Below are positions 1-5,976 of a DNA stretch of 42,021 bases, in pieces; position 1 is the stretch's first letter; each line of letters begins with the position of its first letter. The stretch is from NCBI GenBank assembly GCA_029577135.1, contig JARQPW010000001.1, forward strand, positions 1 through 42,021, read 5' to 3'. Below the pieces are notes generated by a model that saw only the letters and a program-made list of their open reading frames with translations, ran no database searches and was not told where the DNA came from. The stretch comes from Acidimicrobiales bacterium (GTDB taxonomy: Bacteria; Actinomycetota; Acidimicrobiia; Acidimicrobiales; MedAcidi-G1). The translations under genes and the position numbers were made by a program.

Positions 1-1113
1 GTCCGGGTCTTCCGCGGCTACCGCATCCAGCACAGCAACCTGCTGGGCCCCTACAAGGGCGGCGTCCGGTTCCACCCTGCGGTCAACCTCGACGAAGTCA
101 AGGCGCTGGCCTCCTGGATGACCTGGAAGTCGGCCCTCTGCGACATCCCGTTCGGCGGGGCCAAGGGCGGCATCTGCTTCAACCCCCGCGACCACGACGA
201 GGGCGAACTCGAGCGCATCGTCCGCCGGTTCACCCACAGCCTCGGCGGCAACATCGGTCCCGACCACGACATCCCGGCCCCGGACCTCGGCTCGAACGCC
301 CAGTCGATGGTCTGGATGATGGACACCTACGCCAACTCGACCGGCGCCACCGAGCGCCAGAACGTGAAGAGGGTCGTCACCGGCAAGACGCTCGAGACCG
401 GCGGCAGCCCCGGCCGAGAGAAGGCCACTGGCCAGGGCGTGGTCTTCTGTCTACAGCACTGGGCCGACGAGGTGGGGTTCGACCTGTCGAGTGCCACGGT
501 CGCGATTCAGGGTTGGGGCAACGTGGGAGGCGCCACCGGACGGATCCTCCAGGTGCACGGCTCCAAGGTGACCGCCGTGGCCGACCATCAGGGTGCCATC
601 GCCGACGAGGACGGGATCGACGCCTTCGAACTCACCGACTGGGTGCGCGAACGGGGCACCGTGAAGGGCTTTCCACACGCCGGCTGGATCGACGACGAGG
701 ACTTCTGGGCTTCGGACGTCGACATCTTCGTCCCGGCGGCAATCGAGAACCAGGTGCGTGCCGAGAACGCCCCCAGGATCCGGGCCAAGGTCGTCGTCGA
801 GGCCGCCAACGGGCCGACGACCCTCGAGGCCGAGGAGATCCTCAGCGCCCGTGGGGTCGAGATCCTCCCCGACATCCTGGTGAACGCCGGTGGCGTCATC
901 GTGTCGTACTTCGAGTGGGTGCAGAACCGTTCGGCGCAGCGTTGGTCGCTCGACGACGTCGACTACAAGTTGCGGGACGTGCTCTGGCGGGCCTGCGACG
1001 CGGTCGTCGAGGCGCGTAGCGAGTACGAGGTGGATTCCCGCCGGGATGCCGCCTACGCCGTGGCCCTCAGCCGCCTCCAGACCGTGTACCAGCAGCGCGG
1101 CATCTTCCCCTGA
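1..1113 (+). CDS. gdhA: Glu/Leu/Phe/Val dehydrogenase family protein (glutamate dehydrogenase), 5' end cut by window
   Basis: Catalyses reversible oxidative deamination of glutamate (or a related amino acid) to the 2-oxo acid with NAD(P). The frame is open from base 1, so the N-terminus lies outside the window and 370 residues are visible. Motifs seen: GPYKGGVRFHP at visible residues 16-26, PFGGAKGG at 50-57, and a Rossmann GWGNVG at 171-176. Lys19, Lys43, Lys55 and Asp95 have the same spacing as Lys89, Lys113, Lys125 and Asp165 of the clostridial enzyme, so the catalytic set is intact. Cofactor preference cannot be read from the sequence. A coupled SDR pair starts 43 bases downstream on the same strand. 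Confidence 0.93.
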   Translation, partial: VRVFRGYRIQHSNLLGPYKGGVRFHPAVNLDEVKALASWMTWKSALCDIPFGGAKGGICFNPRDHDEGELERIVRRFTHSLGGNIGPDHDIPAPDLGSNAQSMVWMMDTYANSTGATERQNVKRVVTGKTLETGGSPGREKATGQGVVFCLQHWADEVGFDLSSATVAIQGWGNVGGATGRILQVHGSKVTAVADHQGAIADEDGIDAFELTDWVRERGTVKGFPHAGWIDDEDFWASDVDIFVPAAIENQVRAENAPRIRAKVVVEAANGPTTLEAEEILSARGVEILPDILVNAGGVIVSYFEWVQNRSAQRWSLDDVDYKLRDVLWRACDAVVEARSEYEVDSRRDAAYAVALSRLQTVYQQRGIFP

Positions 1114-1156
1114 TCCGATCCCGAGAGGTCGCCCGGGCGTTGCTACGGTCGGCCGC

Positions 1157-1810
1157 ATGGGCACCCGGACGCTGCTGTGTGGCGTCGGCAGCCTGTCCGA
1201 CGACCTGATCGCCCGGCTCCGTGCACGCGGCCACCTCGTCGAGGCCGTCGACCCCTCGGTGCTGGTCGCCCGGGCCGATGCCGGGAGTGCCGTCGATGCC
1301 GTCGCCGGTTCGCTCGGGGCTGTCGACCTCGTCGTCCACGTGCTGGCAGCCCCCGACGGGCCGACCCCCCTCGTCGACCTCTCGACCGACGCCTGGGTGG
1401 CCGCCTGCGAGGACCCGATGGTGGGCGCACTCCACCTGCTCCAGGCCTGTCGATCCCATCTCGGCGCCGGCAGCCGGATCGTCCACGTGGTGCCCACCTC
1501 CGCCATGGGGGGAGCGCCGGGGTTCGCCGCCACCTCAACGGCCGCCGAGGGACTCCGGGCCCTGAACAAGAGCGTTGCCCGCCAGTGGGGTGCCGACCGG
1601 ATCACGACCGCCGTGGTCGCCGTGGCCCCCGAGTTGCTCCTCGGCCCGGCGGCGAGTTCGGCGGGTGGCGCCCTCACCGGCCCGGCACTCGGGCACACCG
1701 GAGGGGCCGACGACCTGGCGGGGATCGTCGATGCGTTGGCCTCACCCGATGCCGCCTTCACGACCGGGTCGACGATCGTCGCCGACGGCGGCACCTGGAT
1801 GGCGCCGTGA
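1157..1810 (+). CDS. Degenerate short-chain dehydrogenase (SDR-fold) protein, probably non-catalytic
   Basis: A 217-residue protein with the general SDR layout, including a C-terminal TGSTIVADGG segment typical of the family. The active features are missing. The N-terminal nucleotide loop reads GVGSLSD (9-15) instead of TGxxxGxG. At the YxxxK site, Phe123 replaces Tyr and Ser127 replaces Lys. The ATG at 1157 is the first plausible start after gdh. Its stop overlaps the GTG of the next, intact SDR gene (GTGA), so the two are translated together. Inference: it may be the structural, pseudoenzyme half of a hetero-oligomeric SDR, as known for BbsCD in anaerobic toluene degradation. The substrate is unknown. 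Confidence 0.75.
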   Translation: MGTRTLLCGVGSLSDDLIARLRARGHLVEAVDPSVLVARADAGSAVDAVAGSLGAVDLVVHVLAAPDGPTPLVDLSTDAWVAACEDPMVGALHLLQACRSHLGAGSRIVHVVPTSAMGGAPGFAATSTAAEGLRALNKSVARQWGADRITTAVVAVAPELLLGPAASSAGGALTGPALGHTGGADDLAGIVDALASPDAAFTTGSTIVADGGTWMAP

Positions 1811-2583
1811 GCACGGACCGGGGAATCGGGCTGCTCGAGGGTCGGGTGGCACTGATCACGGGCGGCGCCGCCGGCATCGGCCTCGGAATCGCCACGGCGA
1901 TGGCGAGGGAGGGTGCTGCGGTGGTGCTCGCCGCTCGCCGGATCGAGAACGGCGAGCCGGCCGCCGAGGCGCTGCGGGACGCCGGGCACCGGGCGCTCTG
2001 CGTGCGCTGCGACGTCACCAGCCGGAGCGACCTGGAATCCGCCGTGGCCACCACGATCGACCGTTTCGACCGGCTGGACTGCTTCGTCCACAACGCCGTC
2101 GGCGGCAGTGCCGCCCCGGGTCCGCTCGAGGAGGTCGACGACGGCTGGCTCGGCCTGCTGGCGACGACGGTGCGGGCCTCGTTCGACGCCGCCCAGGTGG
2201 CACACCCACACCTCGCCGCCGCCGGGGGCTCGTTCCTCCTCCTGACCTCGGCGGCGGGCATGGAGGGCAGCGCCAACCTGCCCGTCTACGCCATGGTCAA
2301 GGCCTCACAACGGGCGCTGGCAAAGAGCCTTTCGAGGGAGTGGGGGCCGGACGGAATCCGGGTGAACTGCATCGCCCCGGTCGCCCGCACGCCGGCCATG
2401 GAACGTGCGTACCGGGCCAACCCGGAACTCGAGGAGCGGCTGTTGGGTAGGACACCGCTTCGGAGGATCGGCGATCCGACGGGCGACATCGGGCCGGTGG
2501 CGGTGTTCCTCGCCGGCGACCTGGCCCGGTTCGTGACGGGCCAGACGATCGTGGTGGACGGCGGCGGGTTCCTCGGGCTCTGA
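1807..2583 (+). CDS. SDR family oxidoreductase
   Basis: A 258-residue classical short-chain dehydrogenase. Seen: the cofactor-binding TGGAAGIG (residues 18-25), an NAV segment at 96-98 in the place of NNAG, Ser148, and the catalytic Tyr161/Lys165 in YAMVK. The family's C-terminal TGQTIVVDGGGF is also present. It uses NAD(P)H to reduce or oxidise a hydroxy/keto substrate; FabG-like or 2,4-dienoyl-CoA reductase-like activity is possible but not shown. The GTG start overlaps the stop of the preceding degenerate SDR by four bases. The gene ends 20 bases before the convergent whiB gene. Confidence 0.88.
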   Translation: MSTDRGIGLLEGRVALITGGAAGIGLGIATAMAREGAAVVLAARRIENGEPAAEALRDAGHRALCVRCDVTSRSDLESAVATTIDRFDRLDCFVHNAVGGSAAPGPLEEVDDGWLGLLATTVRASFDAAQVAHPHLAAAGGSFLLLTSAAGMEGSANLPVYAMVKASQRALAKSLSREWGPDGIRVNCIAPVARTPAMERAYRANPELEERLLGRTPLRRIGDPTGDIGPVAVFLAGDLARFVTGQTIVVDGGGFLGL

Positions 2584-2603
2584 CCAGGAGTCCGGAAAGA
2601 GCT

Positions 2604-2969
2604 TCAGATCGCCCGGGCGAGTGCGGCGGCGGCCCGCTGGGCGGCCACCTGGCGACGGCCGATGATCGGCGTGGTCGGTGCGAAGCCGGCGGTGGCCCGC
2701 TCGGACTCGGATTCGCCGCCCCAGTAGCCCAACTCACGGTTCTGGCGGGCGTAGTCCTTGCAGGGTTCGCCGGCGGGGCAGGCGTCGCACAACTCCTTGG
2801 CCTTGGCCTCGCGGCGGACACGGGCCTCGGGGCGCTCGGCGAAGGGGGCGAAGAACAGGTCGCTCTCGCCGCGGCAGGCAGCTTCGTCCACCCAGGTCAT
2901 CCGGTCGTCCGCCAGCAGAGCTTCCGCCGCCACGGTCAGGTCATCGATGCGGGTCGCCAGGTCGGTCAT
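2604..2969 (-). CDS. WhiB family iron-sulfur transcriptional regulator
   Basis: A 121-residue WhiB-like protein, a class confined to Actinobacteria and their phages. Cys32, Cys61, Cys64 and Cys70 give the C-Xn-C-X2-C-X5-C pattern that binds a [4Fe-4S] cluster. The family's turn motif follows as GYWGGES (81-87). The C-terminal part is basic (IIGRRQVAAQR), as expected for DNA contact. Length is normal for the short WhiB1/WhiB2-type proteins. It usually senses redox or NO and works with the primary sigma factor. It is transcribed alone, divergently from the mch-like gene, from a promoter-like sequence at 3089-3118. Confidence 0.93.
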   Translation of the reverse strand: MTDLATRIDDLTVAAEALLADDRMTWVDEAACRGESDLFFAPFAERPEARVRREAKAKELCDACPAGEPCKDYARQNRELGYWGGESESERATAGFAPTTPIIGRRQVAAQRAAAALARAI

Positions 2970-3088
2970 CGTGGGATCTCCTCGTCTGTTTCGATGGAGG
3001 CGGCCCCTCTGCCGTCCCCCTCGTCCACCGCACGCGAACGTAGGCCCTTCCGTGACGCCGGTACAGGAATTGGCGATGATTGTTAGAG

Positions 3089-3118
3089 AACCTATCTATC
3101 TGTTCTAGCGATTGTCAA
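3089..3118 (-). promoter_or_regulatory. Predicted sigma-70-type promoter for whiB
   Basis: On the minus strand a perfect -35 TTGACA (3118-3113) is followed after 18 bases by TAGGTT (3094-3089). The surrounding 3060-3170 stretch is clearly more AT-rich than the rest of the window. The predicted transcript would have a 5' leader of about 110 bases. The rest of the 2970-3218 intergenic region shows no gene. The promoter of the divergent gene at 3219 was not identified. Confidence 0.45.
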
Positions 3119-3218
3119 CCGAGTGTTACATGCCTCGCCACGATTACTCCCCGGTAGTAACCAAGCGATTGCGCCCCATGGCGGCGGTCGGGCACGACGG
3201 GATGCCATGCTCTCCCCG

Positions 3219-4226
3219 ATGAGCACCCCCGAACCAGCCGTCGACCCGGGCCCCTACTTCGACGACCTAACGGTGGGTCAGGTGCTCGACCCCGCTCCCG
3301 CCGTCACGATCGACGAGGGCGAAGCCGCCGTCTACCAGGCCATCTGCGGCGACCCACTGGCCATGGCCCTGAGCGCACCGCTCGCCGAGGCCGTGACCGG
3401 GGTGCCCGGGCGCCTGGCCAACCCGGCGCTCGTCATGCACATCTCGATCGGACAGAGCACCGTCGCCACCCAGCGCGTCATCGCCAACCTCTTCTACCGG
3501 GGCGTGGCCCTGAGTGAGGCCGTCCGACTCGGCGAGACGCTGTACACCACGGTCGAAGTCCGCGGGCTGCGCGAAACCACCCGCCGCGACGACCGGCCGC
3601 CCCGGGGGCTCGTCCTGCTCGGCATCCGCACGGTCCGGTTGGACGACGGCGCCCCCGTCGTCGACTACGAGCGCTGCGCCATGCTGCGGTTCCGCGACGA
3701 GGCCGCCGAGACCGGCCACATCGACGACCTCGGCGGTGCCGATCCCGAGGTCGACCTGACCACATGGTCCGACCGGGTGCCGGCGGCCTGGGACCCCTCG
3801 CCGCTGGCCGATGCCGCCGACCGGGGCTGGGCCGTCGGCGAGGCCCGGGCCGACCTGATGCGCGACACCGTGACGGCCGCACCCGAACTTGCCAGGCTGA
3901 GCCAGAACCTGGCGCCCGTCCACCGCGACGCCGCCGCCAACGAGGGCGGTCGACGGCTCGTCTACGGCGGCCACACCATCGGGCTGGCCCAGGCGTCGCT
4001 GGTGCGCCGGATGCCGGGCACCGCAACGGTGCTGGGCTGGCAGTACTGCGACCACCCCGGGCCGGTGTTCGAAGGCGACGTGCTGTCCTGCCGCCACACG
4101 CTGCTCGACGAGCAGGAGGTCGCCGGCGGGCGCCTGCGGGCCGTCCACACCGAGGTGTCGGCCGACCGGGGTGGCGCCGACGCCGGGCCCGTCCTCGACT
4201 GGCGGCTCGTGACGTGGGGCGCCTGA
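3219..4226 (+). CDS. mch: Double-hotdog MaoC-family hydratase, mesaconyl-C1-CoA hydratase (beta-methylmalyl-CoA dehydratase)-like
   Basis: A 335-residue tandem hotdog protein, the size of Mch enzymes (about 340-355). N-terminal features recalled from that family are present: FDDLTVGQ (14-21), the TIDEGEAAVYQAICGD stretch (30-45) and NPALVMHISIG (68-78). The second hotdog holds SQNLAPVHRDA (228-238, hydratase Asn/His/Asp area) and LVYGGHTIGLAQA (247-259). Known Mch interconverts beta-methylmalyl-CoA and mesaconyl-C1-CoA. The convergent neighbour four bases away resembles the next enzyme of that route, Mct, which supports the call. The ATG at 3219 lacks a clear Shine-Dalgarno; in-frame ATGs at 3207 and 3123 are alternatives. 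The similarity is from memory, not from a search. Confidence 0.68.
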   Translation: MSTPEPAVDPGPYFDDLTVGQVLDPAPAVTIDEGEAAVYQAICGDPLAMALSAPLAEAVTGVPGRLANPALVMHISIGQSTVATQRVIANLFYRGVALSEAVRLGETLYTTVEVRGLRETTRRDDRPPRGLVLLGIRTVRLDDGAPVVDYERCAMLRFRDEAAETGHIDDLGGADPEVDLTTWSDRVPAAWDPSPLADAADRGWAVGEARADLMRDTVTAAPELARLSQNLAPVHRDAAANEGGRRLVYGGHTIGLAQASLVRRMPGTATVLGWQYCDHPGPVFEGDVLSCRHTLLDEQEVAGGRLRAVHTEVSADRGGADAGPVLDWRLVTWGA

Positions 4227-4230
4227 GCCG

Positions 4231-5436
4231 CTAGCCGGCGGTCGCCACCACGCCGCGGTCGACCAGCGAACCGATCTCAGCGGCTCCCAAGCCGAGGTCG
4301 TCGGCGAGCACCTGCTCGGTGTGCTCGCCCAGCCGCGGCGCCGTCGCCGCACCCCGTCCCTCGACACCCGCGAACGCCAACGGCGAACCGGGCACCAGGT
4401 GGCGACCCACGCCAAGCTGGTCGAGGTCGGCGAAAAGCGGGTTGGCCGTCGAACACCGCGGATCCTCGGCGACCAGTTCGAGGAACGTGCGGTACGGGCC
4501 CCAGCACACACCCTCGGCGTCGAGGCCGTCGGCTACCTCGCCCAGCGTGCGGGCGGCGAACCACGGGGCGAACAGGTCGCCGAGCCGGCCTCTGGCCAGG
4601 TAGCGCTCGCCCTCGTCCGCGAAGTCGACGCCGAGTTCGCCGGCCAGCGATGCAACGGCATCGGTCGTCCCGGTGGCCACTTGGAGACCCCGCCACTGCT
4701 TGGGGCTGATCGCCACCACCATGACCCGGCGGCCGTCGCCGGTCGGGAAATCTGAGCCGTAGGCGCCGTAGAGGTCGTTGCCGATGGCCTCCCGCTGGGT
4801 GCCCAGTACCTGGGCCTCGGCCAGGGAGCCGAGCATGCCGACCGTCGCCAGCGCCACGTCGGCCAGCGCCAGCGTCACGAGGTCGCCGACGCCCTCGAGG
4901 ATCCGTCGCCGGTCGGCGGCCAGCAGGCCCACGGCGGCCATCTGCCCGCACATCAGGTCCCACGCCGGCACCACGTTGTTGACGGGCCGCGGGTCGTCGG
5001 CGTGGCCGGTGGCCGACGGGTAGCCCATGGCGCAGTTGACCGTGTAGTCGACGGCGGTGGTGCCGTCGTGGCTGCCGGTGATGGCGACCATCACCAGGTC
5101 GTCCCGGCGCCGGCACAGCGACTCGTACGACAACCAGCCGACCGCCGGGAAGTTGGTGAGGACGTTGCCGGCCCGCCCGATCAGCTCGGCGACCAGTTCC
5201 CGGGCCTCGGGATTACCGAGGTCGACGGCCAGCGAGCGCTTGCCCTTGTTGAGGCCGTTCCAGTAGAGACTGGCGCCGTCGGGGGTGAGTGGCCAGCGCC
5301 GGTGGTCGATGCCGCCGCCGATGCGGTCGAAGCGGATGACGTCGGCCCCCAGTTGGGCCAGCGTCATGCCGCCCGACGGCGCAGCGACGAAGGCAGAGCC
5401 CTCGACGACCGTCAGGCCCTCGAGTGGAAGGGACAC
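4231..5436 (-). CDS. mct: CaiB/BaiF family (class III) CoA transferase, mesaconyl-CoA C1-C4 transferase-like
   Basis: A 401-residue class III CoA transferase. Near the N-terminus it carries VVEGSAFVAAPSGGMTLAQL (10-29) and GADVIRFDRIGGGIDHRRW (30-48). These closely resemble the Chloroflexus Mct that moves CoA within mesaconate from C1 to C4. The likely catalytic Asp is Asp160 in VPAWD, where the family forms an aspartyl-CoA intermediate. Other shared stretches are LTNFPAVGWLSYE (93-105) and the C-terminal APRLGEHTEQVL. Its 3' end faces the mch-like gene with four bases between, and the peroxiredoxin gene follows downstream (its start at 5909 lies upstream in coordinates). Other CaiB/BaiF substrates remain possible. 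Confidence 0.72.
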   Translation of the reverse strand: MSLPLEGLTVVEGSAFVAAPSGGMTLAQLGADVIRFDRIGGGIDHRRWPLTPDGASLYWNGLNKGKRSLAVDLGNPEARELVAELIGRAGNVLTNFPAVGWLSYESLCRRRDDLVMVAITGSHDGTTAVDYTVNCAMGYPSATGHADDPRPVNNVVPAWDLMCGQMAAVGLLAADRRRILEGVGDLVTLALADVALATVGMLGSLAEAQVLGTQREAIGNDLYGAYGSDFPTGDGRRVMVVAISPKQWRGLQVATGTTDAVASLAGELGVDFADEGERYLARGRLGDLFAPWFAARTLGEVADGLDAEGVCWGPYRTFLELVAEDPRCSTANPLFADLDQLGVGRHLVPGSPLAFAGVEGRGAATAPRLGEHTEQVLADDLGLGAAEIGSLVDRGVVATAG

Positions 5437-5441
5437 GCGCC

Positions 5442-5909
5442 CTAACTCAGCGCAGCGATGTCGGCCAGCAGGTCGGCGGCGTGCTCGTCGAGGGCCTTCG
5501 AGGCGTTGAGGTCGTAGGCCCTTGCGATCGTGCCGTCGGGGGCGATCAGGTAGCTGATGCGCAGCGGGTAGGCGGCCAGGCCGTCGTCGGCCGGACGCGT
5601 CGCCTCGTAGGCCTCGCCCATGGTGCGGTCGGTGTCGGCCAGGAGGGCGTACGGGAACTGCTCGCTCTCGGCGAAGGCCTTCTGCTCCTCGACGGTGTCG
5701 AAGCTGGCGCCGACGATCACGGCGTTGGCGCCGGTGAACTCGGGGGCTCGATCACGGAGCCCCCCTCCTTCGATCGTTCAACCGGGGGTGCTGGCCTTGG
5801 CGTACCACCACAGGGCCACCCACTTGCCGGCCAGGTCGTCGAGGGTGACGGTGTTGCCGTCCTGGTCGGGCGCCGAGAATGCCGGCGCCGCGGTTCCTAC
5901 TTCGAGCAT
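5442..5909 (-). CDS. bcp: Predicted selenocysteine-containing peroxiredoxin, Bcp/PrxQ type (in-frame TGA at 5778-5780 read as Sec)
   Basis: Reduces hydroperoxides. Reading from the ATG at 5909 (AAAGGA Shine-Dalgarno just upstream) gives a 155-residue Bcp/PrxQ-like protein if one TGA at codon 44 is read through. The N-terminal part, APAFSAPDQDGNTVTLDDL, then AKASTPG (37-43), leads straight into the TGA. The frame continues unchanged as TIEGGGLRDRAPEFTGAN and a typical thioredoxin-fold C-terminal half to the TAG-type end near 5442. The family motif is TPGCT, so the TGA occupies exactly the peroxidatic Cys position. A SECIS-like hairpin follows. No Cys exists elsewhere, and Gly49 occupies the usual resolving-Cys position. 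A standard gene caller would report only a fragment beginning at the GTG at 5720. Alternative: a nonsense-mutated pseudogene. Confidence 0.82.
5742..5780 (-). promoter_or_regulatory. Bacterial SECIS-like hairpin directly after the Sec TGA codon
   Basis: On the minus strand the TGA (5780-5778) is followed by 13 bases and then a perfect 8-bp stem. GGGGGCTC (5764-5757) pairs with GAGCCCCC (5749-5742) around the 7-base loop CGTGATC (5756-5750). The apical loop begins 21 bases after the TGA and has G as its second base. This agrees with the bacterial SECIS rules as I recall them: spacing about 16-37 bases, and a G among the first two loop bases. The element lies inside the coding frame (EGGGLRDRAP), as bacterial SECIS elements do, and would be bound by SelB. 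Confidence 0.75.
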
Positions 5910-5976
5910 CGTGGTCCTTTCAGGTCCGGAGGTCGATCGACGACGACCCTAGTTGGCGGCCGCGAGGATGGCCCGA

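Noticed and set aside
5719-5720. GTG at 5720 as the true start of a 92-residue redoxin
   Set aside because: This would remove the N-terminal half of the thioredoxin fold. The codons upstream continue the family alignment to an ATG with a Shine-Dalgarno.
5778-5780. TGA in the peroxiredoxin gene as a simple nonsense mutation or sequencing error
   Set aside because: It lies exactly at the catalytic Cys codon, the frame is otherwise intact on both sides, and a hairpin with SECIS spacing follows. Not excluded, but less likely than Sec.
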